Notes: a model not told the origin generated them from the letters alone. Positions 22,702 to 34,738 are shown, counted from the stretch's first letter. The stretch is 45,113 bases of DNA from Paenibacillaceae bacterium (GCA_015057715.1 SVDS01000010.1:1-45113); one strand, 5' to 3'. A program made the numbers and translations.

Positions 22702-23349
22702 TTATTTTTCTATCCGGCTCCACGTTCTGTTCTCTGCCGGATTCCCGTGACAGAAAAATATTTTTCTTGCTCCAAGAGCACTGATTTTTTCCGCACTTCT
22801 GATCATGGCTTCATGATCACAGTAAATCATGGGAAGTCCGGGATAAAATAAGTTCATCAGGGCATCTCCCACAAAGACAGCCCGTTTCTCCAGTTCCAGC
22901 CCGATGGAACCTCTGGTATGGCCGGGCAGTTCAATTATTGTCCCATCAATGCCGTATTCATCCAACCGGTCTCCCTCTTTTAAAAAAATGTCAGGTGTAA
23001 AATCAAAAATAACAGATTCTTCAAAGTTTTTTGCAGCAACATCGGCAACTACCATCCCTAAAAGGCCCTGATATGACACAGGTACTTTAAAATTATCCTT
23101 AAGTATCTCCAGATCATCTCTGTGGATTGCCAGAGGGGCTTTTAACTCTTTGGATAAATGGGCCGCATTCTGTACCTGTTCTATATGACCATGAGTCAGA
23201 ATAATAAGTTCTACTCTGCTCTTTTTGCAATGATTAAGAATCTTTTCTTCAAAGCCTTTTCTACCGGTGTCAATCAGAATGGCTCTTTCTTTTTTTTCTA
23301 TCAGATAACAGTTTTCACTTCCGCACCTGATCCTCTTTATTTCCGCCAT
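22702..23349 (-). CDS. MBL-fold metallohydrolase
   Basis: A 215-residue metallo-beta-lactamase-fold protein. The metal motif is LTHGHIEQVQ (THxH with E-Q in place of the usual D-H), followed by PGHTRGSIGL, FVGDALMN and a final FFCHG. The altered metal loop suggests one of the two metal sites is modified. Related proteins are glyoxalase II-like or thioesterase-like hydrolases; position beside a phosphopantetheinyl transferase might hint at a thioester role, but that is speculation. I chose the ATG at 23349 because AGGAG lies 8 bases upstream; GTG and ATG codons further up lack a site. Confidence 0.82.
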   Translation of the reverse strand: MAEIKRIRCGSENCYLIEKKERAILIDTGRKGFEEKILNHCKKSRVELIILTHGHIEQVQNAAHLSKELKAPLAIHRDDLEILKDNFKVPVSYQGLLGMVVADVAAKNFEESVIFDFTPDIFLKEGDRLDEYGIDGTIIELPGHTRGSIGLELEKRAVFVGDALMNLFYPGLPMIYCDHEAMIRSAEKISALGARKIFFCHGNPAENRTWSRIEK

Positions 23350-23503
23350 CAATCCTTCTCCTACTTTCTCACTCATTCCCACTTAATGCCTTTTTATAAC
23401 GGGTATCACTGTTTATTCTATTGAGAAAGTATGCTGGATATTCCACCAATCACTTAAGCATATCATTTATTTCTCCCTACATCAAACCCTTTTCGTAAAA
23501 TAC

Positions 23504-23543
23504 AAAAAAGACCTGCAAGTCTTATCTTTGACCTGCAGGTCTT
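23504..23543 (-). terminator. Intrinsic terminator after enolase
   Basis: Minus-strand 10-bp stem AAGACCTGCA / TGCAGGTCTT with a 16-nt loop and a six-T run, about 13 bases past the enolase stop. The loop partly repeats the stem sequence. Confidence 0.88.
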
Positions 23544-23555
23544 ACTCACTCTTAA

Positions 23556-26514
<2,959 letters not shown>

Positions 26515-26526
26515 AGGATCCCGCCT

Positions 26527-27090
26527 TTACAGAAGCCCTACTAAATCCAGACTGGGCTTTAATGTCTTTTCACCTGGTTTCCATTTTGCAGGACAAACCT
26601 CATCTCCGTGTTTGGCAACAAACTGGGATGCCTCCACTCTTCGAAACAGTTCTTCTGCATTTCTTCCAACGTTGCCGGCAATCACTTCATAAGCTACGAT
26701 AACTCCTTCCGGATTCACAACAAAGGTTGCCCGCTCCGCCATGCCGGATTCCTCAATCAGAACATCAAAGCTTCTTGCCAGCGCGCCTGTAGGATCCGCA
26801 AGCATGGGATACTGAATCTTTTTTATTGTCTTTGATGCGTCATGCCAGGCCTTGTGTACAAAATGGGTATCACAGGACACGCTGTAAATTTCACAGCCCG
26901 CCTTTTTAAAATCCTCATATTTATCTGCAAGATCTTCCAGTTCCGTTGGGCAGACAAAAGTAAAATCTGCGGGATAAAAAAAGAATACGGACCACTTTCC
27001 CAGAACATCCTTTTTAACCACTTCCTTAAATTCTCCATTTATAAAACTTTGTACTTTAAAATCACTGATCTCTTTTCCAATGAATGACAT
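26527..27090 (-). CDS. ahpC: Peroxiredoxin AhpC
   Basis: A 187-residue typical 2-Cys peroxiredoxin that reduces hydrogen peroxide and organic hydroperoxides. The peroxidatic Cys47 lies in ADFTFVCPTE and the resolving Cys166 in DEVCPAKW; the C-terminus is the normal GEKTLKPSLDLVGLL. AAAGGAG precedes the ATG. First gene of the ahpC-ahpF-eno unit, behind a clear promoter with an upstream AT-rich palindrome. The reductant is presumably the fused flavoprotein encoded next. Confidence 0.97.
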   Translation of the reverse strand: MSFIGKEISDFKVQSFINGEFKEVVKKDVLGKWSVFFFYPADFTFVCPTELEDLADKYEDFKKAGCEIYSVSCDTHFVHKAWHDASKTIKKIQYPMLADPTGALARSFDVLIEESGMAERATFVVNPEGVIVAYEVIAGNVGRNAEELFRRVEASQFVAKHGDEVCPAKWKPGEKTLKPSLDLVGLL

Positions 27091-27181
27091 ACAATCTATC
27101 TCCTTTCCTGATGGCTATACTCAATTAATATGGCTTGTTTCAATTAAATTTATGAGTTAGTTGTTCCTAATTCATGGTATA

Positions 27182-27210
27182 ATCATAGCATAGTTTACCA
27201 GAAAATTCAA
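27182..27210 (-). promoter_or_regulatory. Sigma-A promoter of the ahpC operon
   Basis: TTGAAT (27205-27210), 17-bp spacer, TATGAT (27182-27187) on the minus strand, leaving a leader of roughly 85 bases before ahpC. Confidence 0.75.
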
Positions 27211-27222
27211 TAAACAATATTG

Positions 27223-27236
27223 ATAATAATTATTAT
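27223..27236. promoter_or_regulatory. PerR/Fur-like palindrome upstream of the ahpC promoter
   Basis: Perfect 14-bp palindrome ataataattattat preceded by a G, resembling Fur-superfamily boxes (GATAAT..ATTATC). It lies just upstream of the -35. Peroxide control by PerR is plausible but the position is unusual for simple repression. Confidence 0.5.
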
Positions 27237-27250
27237 TTTATTATTAAGTT

Positions 27251-27299
27251 AAAAAAACCGGAGAAGCCCAAAGGTTTTTCTCCTTTGCAGCCACTCCGG
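27251..27299 (-). terminator. Intrinsic terminator of the met-trpS run
   Basis: Minus-strand two-tier hairpin: outer stem CCGGAG / CTCCGG, inner stem CAAAGG / CCTTTG, then seven T residues. It lies just past the stop of the small 80-residue gene. Confidence 0.85.
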
Positions 27300-27316
27300 C
27301 ACTCAAGTTTCCGGAG

Positions 27317-27559
27317 TTAAATCATCCAGAAGTTTGTCTTATCTTCATTATACTCCAGCTGAAAACGCAGTTTCTTAAAGTACGCTTCCAGTGTCTCATA
27401 AAGCGTCTGATACTCTGCTGTTCCATTGCTTTTACTAAGGGATTCCACAAAGCAGGACTGTTTCCCGCAGGCATCTCTTAAATGAATCTTAAATTCCAAT
27501 CCGCTGTCTTTTAAAAGCTGATTGCATTCCAGTATCTCATGAATGGACACGATCTTCAT
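27317..27559 (-). CDS. Small RDAC-like protein of unknown function
   Basis: An 80-residue soluble protein with a conserved-looking HLRDACGKQSC segment near residue 26-36 and an alpha/beta pattern (KIVSIHEILECNQLLKDSG at the start, FKKLRFQLEYNEDKTNFWMI at the end). The RDAC tetrapeptide matches a small family of uncharacterised clostridial proteins known by that name; I recall the name, not a function. It begins 8 bases after trpS ends and is followed by a terminator, so it is the last gene of that transcript. Confidence 0.7.
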   Translation of the reverse strand: MKIVSIHEILECNQLLKDSGLEFKIHLRDACGKQSCFVESLSKSNGTAEYQTLYETLEAYFKKLRFQLEYNEDKTNFWMI

Positions 27560-27567
27560 GATAACCC

Positions 27568-28659
27568 CTATTCCTGGCTTTTAAACCGCTTTGCCTGTTC
27601 TCCGATCAGTTCCACATCGTCAAAATAGTTGATCTTCATCGCTTCCTTAACTTCTTTTAAGGTAGCGGCAGCTGCTGCTTCTGCTTTCTGGCTTCCCTCT
27701 TTTAAGATCTGATATACGTAAGGAATGTCTGCTTCGTACTCTTTTCTTTTCTTTCTGATGGGCTCTAACTCTGCCTGCAGCACACTGTTTAAAAATCTCT
27801 TTACTTTAACGTCTCCAAGTCCGCCTCTCTGATAGTGCTCTTTTAACTCATTGAGGTTCTTGTAGTCCGGTAAATATTCTTTAAAATCCTCTTCTTTGCA
27901 AAATGCATCCAGATAGGTAAATACAGTATTGCCTTCCACCTGTCCGGGATCGGAAACCATCAGGTGATTGGGATCGGTGTACATGCTCATTACCTTTTTC
28001 TTAACCTCATCCTCTGAATCGGATAAGTAAATGCAATTGCCAAGGGATTTGCTCATCTTTGCCTTGCCGTCTGTTCCCGGAAGACGTAAGCACGCCTGGT
28101 TATCCGGAAGCAGGATATCCGGCTCTACTAAAGCCTCTCCGTAAACGGAATTGAACTTCCGTACGATCTCCCTGGTCTGTTCAATCATAGGCTCCTGATC
28201 TTCTCCCACAGGAACCGTGTTGGCCTTAAATGCCGTAATATCAGCTGCCTGGCTGATTGGATAGGTAAAGAAGCCCACGGGTATGCTGGTTTCGAAGTTT
28301 CTCATGGCAATCTCAGATTTTACAGTAGGATTGCGCTGAAGTCTTGAAACGGTAACCAGATTCATATAATAGAAGCTAAGCTCTGTAAGCTGTGGTATCT
28401 GAGACTGGATGAACAACGTACTCTTACTGGGATCCAGTCCGCATGCAAGATAATCCAGCGCTACCTCAATAATGTTCTGACGAACCTTTTCCGGATTGTC
28501 CGCATTATCCGTTAATGCCTGGGCATCCGCTATCATAATAAAAATCTCGTCAAATTCGCCGGAATTCTGCAATTCCACCCTGCGCCTCAGCGAACCCACG
28601 TAATGTCCGATGTGAAGCTTTCCGGTGGGTCTGTCCCCCGTTAAAATTATCTTTCCCAT
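27568..28659 (-). CDS. trpS: Tryptophan--tRNA ligase
   Basis: A 363-residue class I aminoacyl-tRNA synthetase that charges tRNA-Trp. The HIGH motif appears intact in [13 protein letters not shown] and the KMSKS motif in [13 protein letters not shown]. The adenylate-site segments [15 protein letters not shown] and [11 protein letters not shown], and the [15 protein letters not shown] stretch, are characteristic of the bacterial TrpRS type. The spacer to metH (67 bases) is too short for a T-box leader and I see none. It lies between metH and a small RDAC-like gene, probably on the same transcript. Confidence 0.95.
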   Translation of the reverse strand: MGKIILTGDRPTGKLHIGHYVGSLRRRVELQNSGEFDEIFIMIADAQALTDNADNPEKVRQNIIEVALDYLACGLDPSKSTLFIQSQIPQLTELSFYYMNLVTVSRLQRNPTVKSEIAMRNFETSIPVGFFTYPISQAADITAFKANTVPVGEDQEPMIEQTREIVRKFNSVYGEALVEPDILLPDNQACLRLPGTDGKAKMSKSLGNCIYLSDSEDEVKKKVMSMYTDPNHLMVSDPGQVEGNTVFTYLDAFCKEEDFKEYLPDYKNLNELKEHYQRGGLGDVKVKRFLNSVLQAELEPIRKKRKEYEADIPYVYQILKEGSQKAEAAAAATLKEVKEAMKINYFDDVELIGEQAKRFKSQE

Positions 28660-28726
28660 TTTGTACCTCCAGATATATTATCAAGTTTTATTGTACCATT
28701 CATTCGTTATTTGTCAATGAGGCACC

Positions 28727-31165
28727 TTATTTTACTTCAAATATATCCTCGGCATAATTCACAGATGCCATGGCGTCCCGGCAATACTGGTCTGCACCGA
28801 TTGTCATTGCGTACTCTTTTGTGAGAACTGCCCCGCCGACCATAACCTTTGCAAAAGGCGCCTGGATCCGAAGCTGGCGTATGGTCTCTTCCATGCTTGG
28901 AACCGTGGTTGTCATAAGAGCACTTAACCCCACCAGCTTCACATTCCGTTCTATGGCCGTTTTTACAATGGTTTCAGGCGGAACATCTTTTCCAAGATCC
29001 AGTACCTCATAGCTGTAATTTTCCAAAAGCACCTTAACAATGTTTTTGCCGATGTCGTGAATGTCTCCCTTTACGGTGGCAAGTATTACGGTTCCTTTTT
29101 TCTTTTCCTCTGCACCGCTTTGTGCCAGTTTCTCCTTAATAACCTCAAAAGCTGCCTTTGCCGCCTCTGCGCTCATCAGGAGCTGGGGAAGAAATACGGT
29201 TCCCTTCTCAAAACCTTTTCCAACCTCATTGAGGGCGGGAATCATCTCCTCATTAATAATGGTAAGAGGTTCCCTGTTTTCCAGAAGTTCAGAAACTGCA
29301 GCATACGCTCTGTCCTTTAATCCTTTTTTTATACTTTCCCCTAAGGATAAATCCGTTCCGCTTACCCCGGCAGCTTTCTGATCCCCTGCCTGTCTTTTCA
29401 CCTCACCAAGAACAGCCACATTCCCGCTGTAGATGCTGATATAATTGCTGCACTGGGGATCTAAGTCTGCAAGCACACGGAAGCTGTAGTAGGAGCGCAT
29501 CATGGCCTCTGAGTTTGGATTTATAATGGCAGCGCTTAACCCGTTTTGCAAAGCCATGGTAAAGAATGCTGCATTGACAATCTCTCTCTGGGGAAGACCA
29601 AAGGAAATATTGGATACTCCAAGTATGGTTTTTCCCTGTAATTCATCCCTTACCCGTCTTACGGTCTCAAGGGTTGTAATGGCACCTTTGTTGTCAGAGC
29701 TCACTGTCATACACAAAGCGTCAATGATAATATCTTCTTTTCCGATTCCATATCCGGCTGCCGTATCATAGATTTTTTTCGATACTGCAATTCTTCCCTC
29801 AGCTGTTTCCGGAATACCGTCTTCGTCAAGAGCAAGAGCCACCACCACTCCTCCGTACCGTTTTACAAGAGGGAAAATGGCTTCCATCACTTCTTTCTTT
29901 CCGTTAACGGAATTTATAAGCGGCTTACCGTTATAGATTCTCATGGCACGTTCCATGGCAGTCATATTAGAGGTATCTATCTGTAAAGGCAGGTCAATGA
30001 TACTTTGCAGTTCTTTCACTACTTCTACCATCATGGCCGGTTCATCAATTTCAGGTAGTCCCACATTCACGTCAAGTACATGGGCTCCGTTATCCTGCTG
30101 GAGAACGCCCTCTTTTAAGATATACTCCAGATTGTGATCCTTTAACGCCTGCTTAAATTTAGCTTTTCCCGTCGGGTTAATCCGTTCTCCAATAATAACC
30201 GGATCCAGATCTATGACAACCGCCTGGGCATAGGAGGAAATCACCGTCCGGTTCTTTCTTTCCGGAAGTCTGACCGGCAGATCTTTACAAAGAGCTGCCA
30301 TTTTTTCAATATGCTCCGGCGTGGTTCCGCAGCAGCCGCCGATGATACAGGCTCCCGCCTCCACAATCTCCTTCATGACTCTGGCAAATTCATCGGCATC
30401 AATGTCATAAACCGTCTTTCCGCCTTCACTTCTTGGAAGTCCGGCATTGGGGTTTACAATGACAGGAAGAGAAACCACCTTCATGATGTCTTCCAGAATG
30501 CCTTTCATCTGAACAGGACCAAGACCGCAGTTAATTCCCAGGGCATCCACTCCCAGCCCTTCTAAAAGAGCTACTGTAGATTCCACATTTCCGCCTGTTA
30601 AAAGCTTTCCCTTGTCATCAAAAATCATAGTCACGAAAACAGGCAGGCTGCTGTTTTCTTTTGCAGCCAGAACCGCTGCTTTTGCTTCATAGCTGTCACT
30701 CATGGTTTCAATGAGAATAAGGTCTGCCCCTTCCCGTTCACCGATTCTTACCACCTGGGAAAACAGCTCATAGGCATCTTCAAAATCCAGATCTCCCAGA
30801 GGCTTTAAAAGTTTGCCGGTAGGACCGATATCAAGGGCTATTGCTCCTTTTGACCTTCCAGGGGTATATGCGGCAGTATCCACTGCCTCCCTGGCATTCA
30901 TCATGGCAGCTGTTACAATCTGCTCTAAATCAAATTCCTTGTCCTTATTATATTTTAAACCATTGGCACCAAAGGTATTGGTTTTAATCATATCTGCACC
31001 GGCTTCCAGATATTCTCTGTGAAGCTTCACGATTAAATCAGAATGGGTTACATTCCAGGTTTCCGGCAGTTCACCGGGTTTTAAGCCATTGGCCTGTAAA
31101 AGGCTGCCCATGCCGCCGTCAAAAAGCAGGATTCTTTCTTTCAATTTCTCTAAAATCGCAGTCAT
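28727..31165 (-). CDS. metH: Cobalamin-dependent methionine synthase (without activation domain)
   Basis: An 812-residue modular enzyme that makes methionine from homocysteine using methyltetrahydrofolate. Order: homocysteine/zinc barrel (about 1-295; zinc Cys in GINCGLGP and GGCCGT), folate barrel (about 310-570; DVNVGLPEID), a cap (about 590-670) and the B12 domain (about 675-812) with the cobalt-ligand motif GDIHDIGK. The SAM-binding reactivation domain of the 1,200-residue E. coli type is absent and is encoded separately directly upstream. The true start is the ATG at 31165, since the first ATG in the frame is part of the GGAGG site. Confidence 0.95.
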   Translation of the reverse strand: MTAILEKLKERILLFDGGMGSLLQANGLKPGELPETWNVTHSDLIVKLHREYLEAGADMIKTNTFGANGLKYNKDKEFDLEQIVTAAMMNAREAVDTAAYTPGRSKGAIALDIGPTGKLLKPLGDLDFEDAYELFSQVVRIGEREGADLILIETMSDSYEAKAAVLAAKENSSLPVFVTMIFDDKGKLLTGGNVESTVALLEGLGVDALGINCGLGPVQMKGILEDIMKVVSLPVIVNPNAGLPRSEGGKTVYDIDADEFARVMKEIVEAGACIIGGCCGTTPEHIEKMAALCKDLPVRLPERKNRTVISSYAQAVVIDLDPVIIGERINPTGKAKFKQALKDHNLEYILKEGVLQQDNGAHVLDVNVGLPEIDEPAMMVEVVKELQSIIDLPLQIDTSNMTAMERAMRIYNGKPLINSVNGKKEVMEAIFPLVKRYGGVVVALALDEDGIPETAEGRIAVSKKIYDTAAGYGIGKEDIIIDALCMTVSSDNKGAITTLETVRRVRDELQGKTILGVSNISFGLPQREIVNAAFFTMALQNGLSAAIINPNSEAMMRSYYSFRVLADLDPQCSNYISIYSGNVAVLGEVKRQAGDQKAAGVSGTDLSLGESIKKGLKDRAYAAVSELLENREPLTIINEEMIPALNEVGKGFEKGTVFLPQLLMSAEAAKAAFEVIKEKLAQSGAEEKKKGTVILATVKGDIHDIGKNIVKVLLENYSYEVLDLGKDVPPETIVKTAIERNVKLVGLSALMTTTVPSMEETIRQLRIQAPFAKVMVGGAVLTKEYAMTIGADQYCRDAMASVNYAEDIFEVK

Positions 31166-31189
31166 ACATTCCTCCATCTAGTTTCTATC

Positions 31190-31831
31190 TTATCTCCGGT
31201 ATGCACAGTCCTTTTTCCCACAGGATTCACACCCTTTTATCTCACAACGGTAAGGCTTCTTACTGACTCCCATCACTGCCGTCACGGATTTGGAAGGAGT
31301 CATAAGCAGGCTTTCCGTAAGCATAATGCCGATCCGTTTGGGTGTTTCCAACACTGTTGTTATATCTTTTTGACATTCCAGGGAAAAATCACCGTAACCA
31401 GGACTGAATCTGGGTCTTAAATAAAAGCCCCTGGCCTCATATTCCTGTTTCAGCTTCCGGTTTTCCTGGTCGCAGTATTCTTCAATCACTGCAGCGGCAG
31501 CTGCCTGCATAATGACAGCCCTGCTCATCTGCAGTCTGGTGTATTTGTGAAGCAGCACATCAACTCCGGTTCCAAGTGTGGCAGCAAATAATATAACTTC
31601 CTCACAATCCGCCAGATTTTTACTTAAATTCCGGCTTTTTGTACGAAAGACAGTAAAATCAATCTCATTCTCAGGAAGCAGTGTTAACGGAAATGCTCTG
31701 TATATACATTTTGGTGATGCTGCAGCCAGAAGTTCTTCCAATACTTCCTCTACCAAAGCACTGACCTGTTCATCGCTTTCTTTATTTCCATATCCTAAAT
31801 ATCTAAGAATCTCCTTCCGGCTGATCTCCAT
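31190..31831 (-). CDS. MetH reactivation-domain protein
   Basis: A 213-residue protein that corresponds to the C-terminal AdoMet-binding activation domain of methionine synthase. Signatures are RPRFSPGYGDFSLECQ, RIGIMLTESLLMTPSKSVTAVMG and a Cys-rich end (CEIKGCESCGKKDCAYRR). It presumably restores oxidised cobalamin on the split MetH by reductive methylation. The C-terminal Cys cluster is extra relative to the E. coli domain and may bind metal or a cofactor. It starts 71 bases after metF and ends 24 bases before metH. Confidence 0.92.
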   Translation of the reverse strand: MEISRKEILRYLGYGNKESDEQVSALVEEVLEELLAAASPKCIYRAFPLTLLPENEIDFTVFRTKSRNLSKNLADCEEVILFAATLGTGVDVLLHKYTRLQMSRAVIMQAAAAAVIEEYCDQENRKLKQEYEARGFYLRPRFSPGYGDFSLECQKDITTVLETPKRIGIMLTESLLMTPSKSVTAVMGVSKKPYRCEIKGCESCGKKDCAYRR

Positions 31832-31855
31832 CCTTATCCCTCCGATTTTTCCTGA

Positions 31856-31890
31856 TAAAACAGGTCCGCTCTTTTACAGAAACGGACCTG
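31856..31890 (-). terminator. Hairpin between metF and the activation-protein gene
   Basis: Perfect 8-bp stem CAGGTCCG / CGGACCTG with a 14-nt loop followed by only four T residues on the minus strand. It is likely a partial terminator that lowers readthrough from metF into the activation and metH genes. Confidence 0.6.
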
Positions 31891-31902
31891 CTGCTTTACG
31901 GA

Positions 31903-32760
31903 TTACAGTATCTGAGAAAGATTTTCCTTGATCTTTAAGGCCACATCAGGCTTATTCATAGAATAAACATGAATGGCATTGACACCGTTTGCAATTAAAT
32001 CAATGATCTGCTCCGTTGCATAGGCTATTCCTGCCTGCTTCATGGCTGCCGGATCTTCCCCAAACCGGTCAACGATCGCCTTAAACCGGGTGGGCAGATA
32101 GGTTCCGGACAGCTGGCAGCTGCGTATGATCTGCCTCACATTGGTTACAGGCATAATTCCTGCAACAACCGGGACTGTAATTCCCTTTTCCCGTATCCGG
32201 TATAAGTAATTATATAAGATGTTATTGTCGAAAAACATCTGGGTGGTTACAAAATCGCATCCTGCTTCCACCTTCTGCTTTAAGTAATCCATATCAATGG
32301 TTTTGTTTGCTGATTCCACATGGCCTTCCGGATAACAGGCAGCTCCGATGCAGAAATCACCGGTTTCCTTAATTTCCCGGATCAGCTCTGATGCATAGTT
32401 GTATTCCCGCTTATCCGGGGCATCTTCCGGGATATCACCTCTTAATGCCAGCACGTTCTCTATCCCTGCTTCCTTTAGCTCACCTAACACCTGACGTACC
32501 TTTTCTTTTGTTGAAGATACACAGGTCAGATGGGCCAGGGCCGTAACATGATATTCATGATGGAGGGCAGAAGCGATGTCTACGGTATACTTACTGGTTC
32601 CTCCGCCGGCGCCGTATGTGACGCTCATAAAGGCAGGTTTCAGTTTTGCTATCTCAGCAGCCGCCTTCTCAACAGAATCATACTTATCCTCTGTCTTAGG
32701 CGGAAACACTTCAAAAGATAAGGTCGGCTTTCCCTGGCTCAATATATCTGTAATCTTCAT
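31903..32760 (-). CDS. metF: 5,10-methylenetetrahydrofolate reductase
   Basis: A 285-residue flavoprotein barrel that reduces methylene-tetrahydrofolate to methyl-tetrahydrofolate, the methyl donor for MetH downstream. Family signatures are LSFEVFPPKTEDKYD (catalytic Glu in FEVFPP), AFMSVTYGAGGGTS, VLALRGDIPED and FVTTQMFFDN. Length matches the bacterial type without a SAM-regulatory domain. AGGAG precedes the ATG. First gene of the metF-activation-metH run. No SAM riboswitch is present in the 86-base spacer upstream. Confidence 0.96.
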   Translation of the reverse strand: MKITDILSQGKPTLSFEVFPPKTEDKYDSVEKAAAEIAKLKPAFMSVTYGAGGGTSKYTVDIASALHHEYHVTALAHLTCVSSTKEKVRQVLGELKEAGIENVLALRGDIPEDAPDKREYNYASELIREIKETGDFCIGAACYPEGHVESANKTIDMDYLKQKVEAGCDFVTTQMFFDNNILYNYLYRIREKGITVPVVAGIMPVTNVRQIIRSCQLSGTYLPTRFKAIVDRFGEDPAAMKQAGIAYATEQIIDLIANGVNAIHVYSMNKPDVALKIKENLSQIL

Positions 32761-32844
32761 TCTGTCAATCTCCTATCCTCTGCTTCTTTTTATTTTAACA
32801 CTTTACCATAAAAAACTTTTTCCCGCAACAGGTAGTATTCCAAA

Positions 32845-32862
32845 TTTTACTGACCAGTAAAA
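32845..32862. repeat. 18-bp palindrome straddling the hflC stop, upstream of metF
   Basis: ttttactgaccagtaaaa, 8-bp arms around two central bases. It lies upstream of a possible metF promoter (minus-strand TTGCGG at 32823-32828 and TAAAGT 17 bases on), a position typical of activator sites. No T run follows, so it does not look like a terminator. Confidence 0.4.
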
Positions 32863-33716
32863 ATCCTGGCAAGGGGAGAGCCTCCCGGAAGGATTAGGGT
32901 ATTCCCATTTCCTGCAAGTGACTTTTTGGCTGCTTCCAGCGACCGCACAAAGGAATAGAAATCTGATCTTTGAGGATCATGATAAGCTTCCGCCATAATT
33001 CTCATATATTCTCCTTCTCCTTCTGATGTGATTGATGCCGCCTTTGCCTGAGCATCAGAAATACTGATTGCTATTTCACGGTCTGTTGTATTTTGTATCT
33101 TTTTCGCCTCTGCCTGGCCTTCTGCTGTAAATGTGGCAGCTATTTTGGCACGCTCTGAAATCATTCTTTCATACACGGCTGTTTTATTATCTGCCGGAAG
33201 ATCCAGGCGCTTTGTTTCCACTGCCAGCAGACGGATTCCATACTGGCCCATGTTTTCTCCTACATTATCCATAATCGCCTGAGAAAGTTCCCCATCACGA
33301 CTGCTTATAACTTCATTCTGGGCCATACTGCTGATCACATTCTTTACTGAGTTATAAACCACCGTATCAATTCTGCTCTCTGCACCAGTAAGAGATGAAT
33401 TCAGTGACTGGGCAAATTTCAGAGGATCTTCAATCCGCCAGAGCACGTAGCTGTCACTGAGCATGGTTTTTTTATCCATGGTAATCACATCGGAAGCCGC
33501 AAGATCGTAAATTAAAATCTGTTTTGGCAGAGTATCTGCTGTCTGGATCAATGGTATCTTGAAAGAGACGCCTGGGGAATCAATGACTCTTTCCACTCTT
33601 CCAAACTGTCTGATCAGCTTAAATTCATTTTCCTTTGTTACTACTAACCCTCCGGAAAGCACCGTTACGGTAACTGCAGCAATCACAATTCCTATGGCTG
33701 TTTTTATCTTTTTCAT
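32847..33716 (-). CDS. hflC: SPFH/band 7 protein HflC
   Basis: A 289-residue protein with one N-terminal membrane segment (about 7-25), a band-7/SPFH domain (to about 190) with the opening VVTKENEFKLIRQFGRVERV, and a coiled-coil Ala/Glu-rich region (ISERAKIAATFTAEGQAEAKK). HflC forms with HflK a large membrane cage that modulates the FtsH protease and membrane protein quality control. It overlaps hflK by four bases (ATGA), so the two are translationally coupled. It shares the promoter and riboswitch upstream of hflK. Confidence 0.92.
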   Translation of the reverse strand: MKKIKTAIGIVIAAVTVTVLSGGLVVTKENEFKLIRQFGRVERVIDSPGVSFKIPLIQTADTLPKQILIYDLAASDVITMDKKTMLSDSYVLWRIEDPLKFAQSLNSSLTGAESRIDTVVYNSVKNVISSMAQNEVISSRDGELSQAIMDNVGENMGQYGIRLLAVETKRLDLPADNKTAVYERMISERAKIAATFTAEGQAEAKKIQNTTDREIAISISDAQAKAASITSEGEGEYMRIMAEAYHDPQRSDFYSFVRSLEAAKKSLAGNGNTLILPGGSPLARIFTGQ

Positions 33717-34690
33717 TCCTGATTCTCCTTCTTTTCACTGGCCGCTCCTCCTGTAAAGCTGTCAAGAGGGAGGATGGTACTGGTCTTGTCTGTACCGTCA
33801 ATAATCACTTTCATGTTTGGAAGCACATCTTCCATTGTTTCATAAAACATTCTTTTTTTGGTCACTTCCGGGTTTTTCACATATTCCTCGTACATGGCAT
33901 TGAATTTTGCTACCTCTGCACTGGCCGCATTAATCCTCTTTGCCTTGGCAGACTCCGCTTCCTGAAGAATCTGATCTGTCTGGGCAGTTGCCTCCGGAAG
34001 CTTTTCATTGCGGTACTTATTTGCATTGTTGATCGCTGTCTCTTTTCCCTGTTTGGCTGTTTCCACTGCCTTAAAGGCTTCCATTACCTCCTTTGTGGGC
34101 GGTTCTGAATCCTGTATGGTGACATTGATCACCGTAAGCCCTACATTGTGTTCTGCCAGTTTTGATGTGATCATTTCCTTAACTTTTGACTGAATCTCAT
34201 TTTTTCCATTGGTCAGCACAGAATCCACATCGTAACTGCCAATGACTGTTCGGATGCTGCTTCTTGATACATTCTGTAAAATGATCAGGGGATCGCTGGA
34301 AGCATAGATTGCCTTTACCGGATCTGTAACTTTATACTCCACAAAAAAATCCACGTTTACAAAATTATAATCCTTCGTAATCATCAGGGAATCTTCTTCC
34401 TTGCTCTCATTGTCACTGGGATCGTAGCCGACAGCAAATCCCTGTATGGTGGTATTCACCTTATGCACATTCTGTACAAAGGGGATCTTAAAATGCAGTC
34501 CCGGCTCTGCAACCGTTCTTGGAATCCCTAACGTGGTCACTACCGCCTGTTCCTGCTCCTGCACATTATAGACAGAGCCAAATGCAATCACAGGAACCGC
34601 AACAGCGAGTAAAACCGCTATCCCGGATTTCTTTATCACTTTCCGGATTTTTCTTAATTGCTCCGTTCCTTTTGGGTTAACTGTTTCCAT
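33713..34690 (-). CDS. hflK: SPFH/band 7 protein HflK
   Basis: A 325-residue partner of HflC: N-terminal basic tail, membrane segment (about 23-43), SPFH domain beginning YNVQEQEQAVVTTLG, and a coiled-coil region (TAKQGKETAINNANKYRNEKL, ATAQTDQILQEAESAKAKR). GAGAGG lies upstream of the ATG. It is the first gene after a 180-base leader that carries a metal-type riboswitch and a terminator, so its synthesis appears to be controlled at transcription elongation. HflK from enteric bacteria has a Gly/Pro-rich N-terminal tail that is absent here. Confidence 0.92.
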   Translation of the reverse strand: METVNPKGTEQLRKIRKVIKKSGIAVLLAVAVPVIAFGSVYNVQEQEQAVVTTLGIPRTVAEPGLHFKIPFVQNVHKVNTTIQGFAVGYDPSDNESKEEDSLMITKDYNFVNVDFFVEYKVTDPVKAIYASSDPLIILQNVSRSSIRTVIGSYDVDSVLTNGKNEIQSKVKEMITSKLAEHNVGLTVINVTIQDSEPPTKEVMEAFKAVETAKQGKETAINNANKYRNEKLPEATAQTDQILQEAESAKAKRINAASAEVAKFNAMYEEYVKNPEVTKKRMFYETMEDVLPNMKVIIDGTDKTSTILPLDSFTGGAASEKKENQE

Positions 34691-34738
34691 TCTTTATTTC
34701 CTCTCTTTCTTTTTAGGGGGTCTCTCGCAAAAAAGGAT

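Noticed and set aside
28660-28726. T-box leader for trpS
   Set aside because: The spacer is 67 bases and has no T-box sequence or specifier stem.
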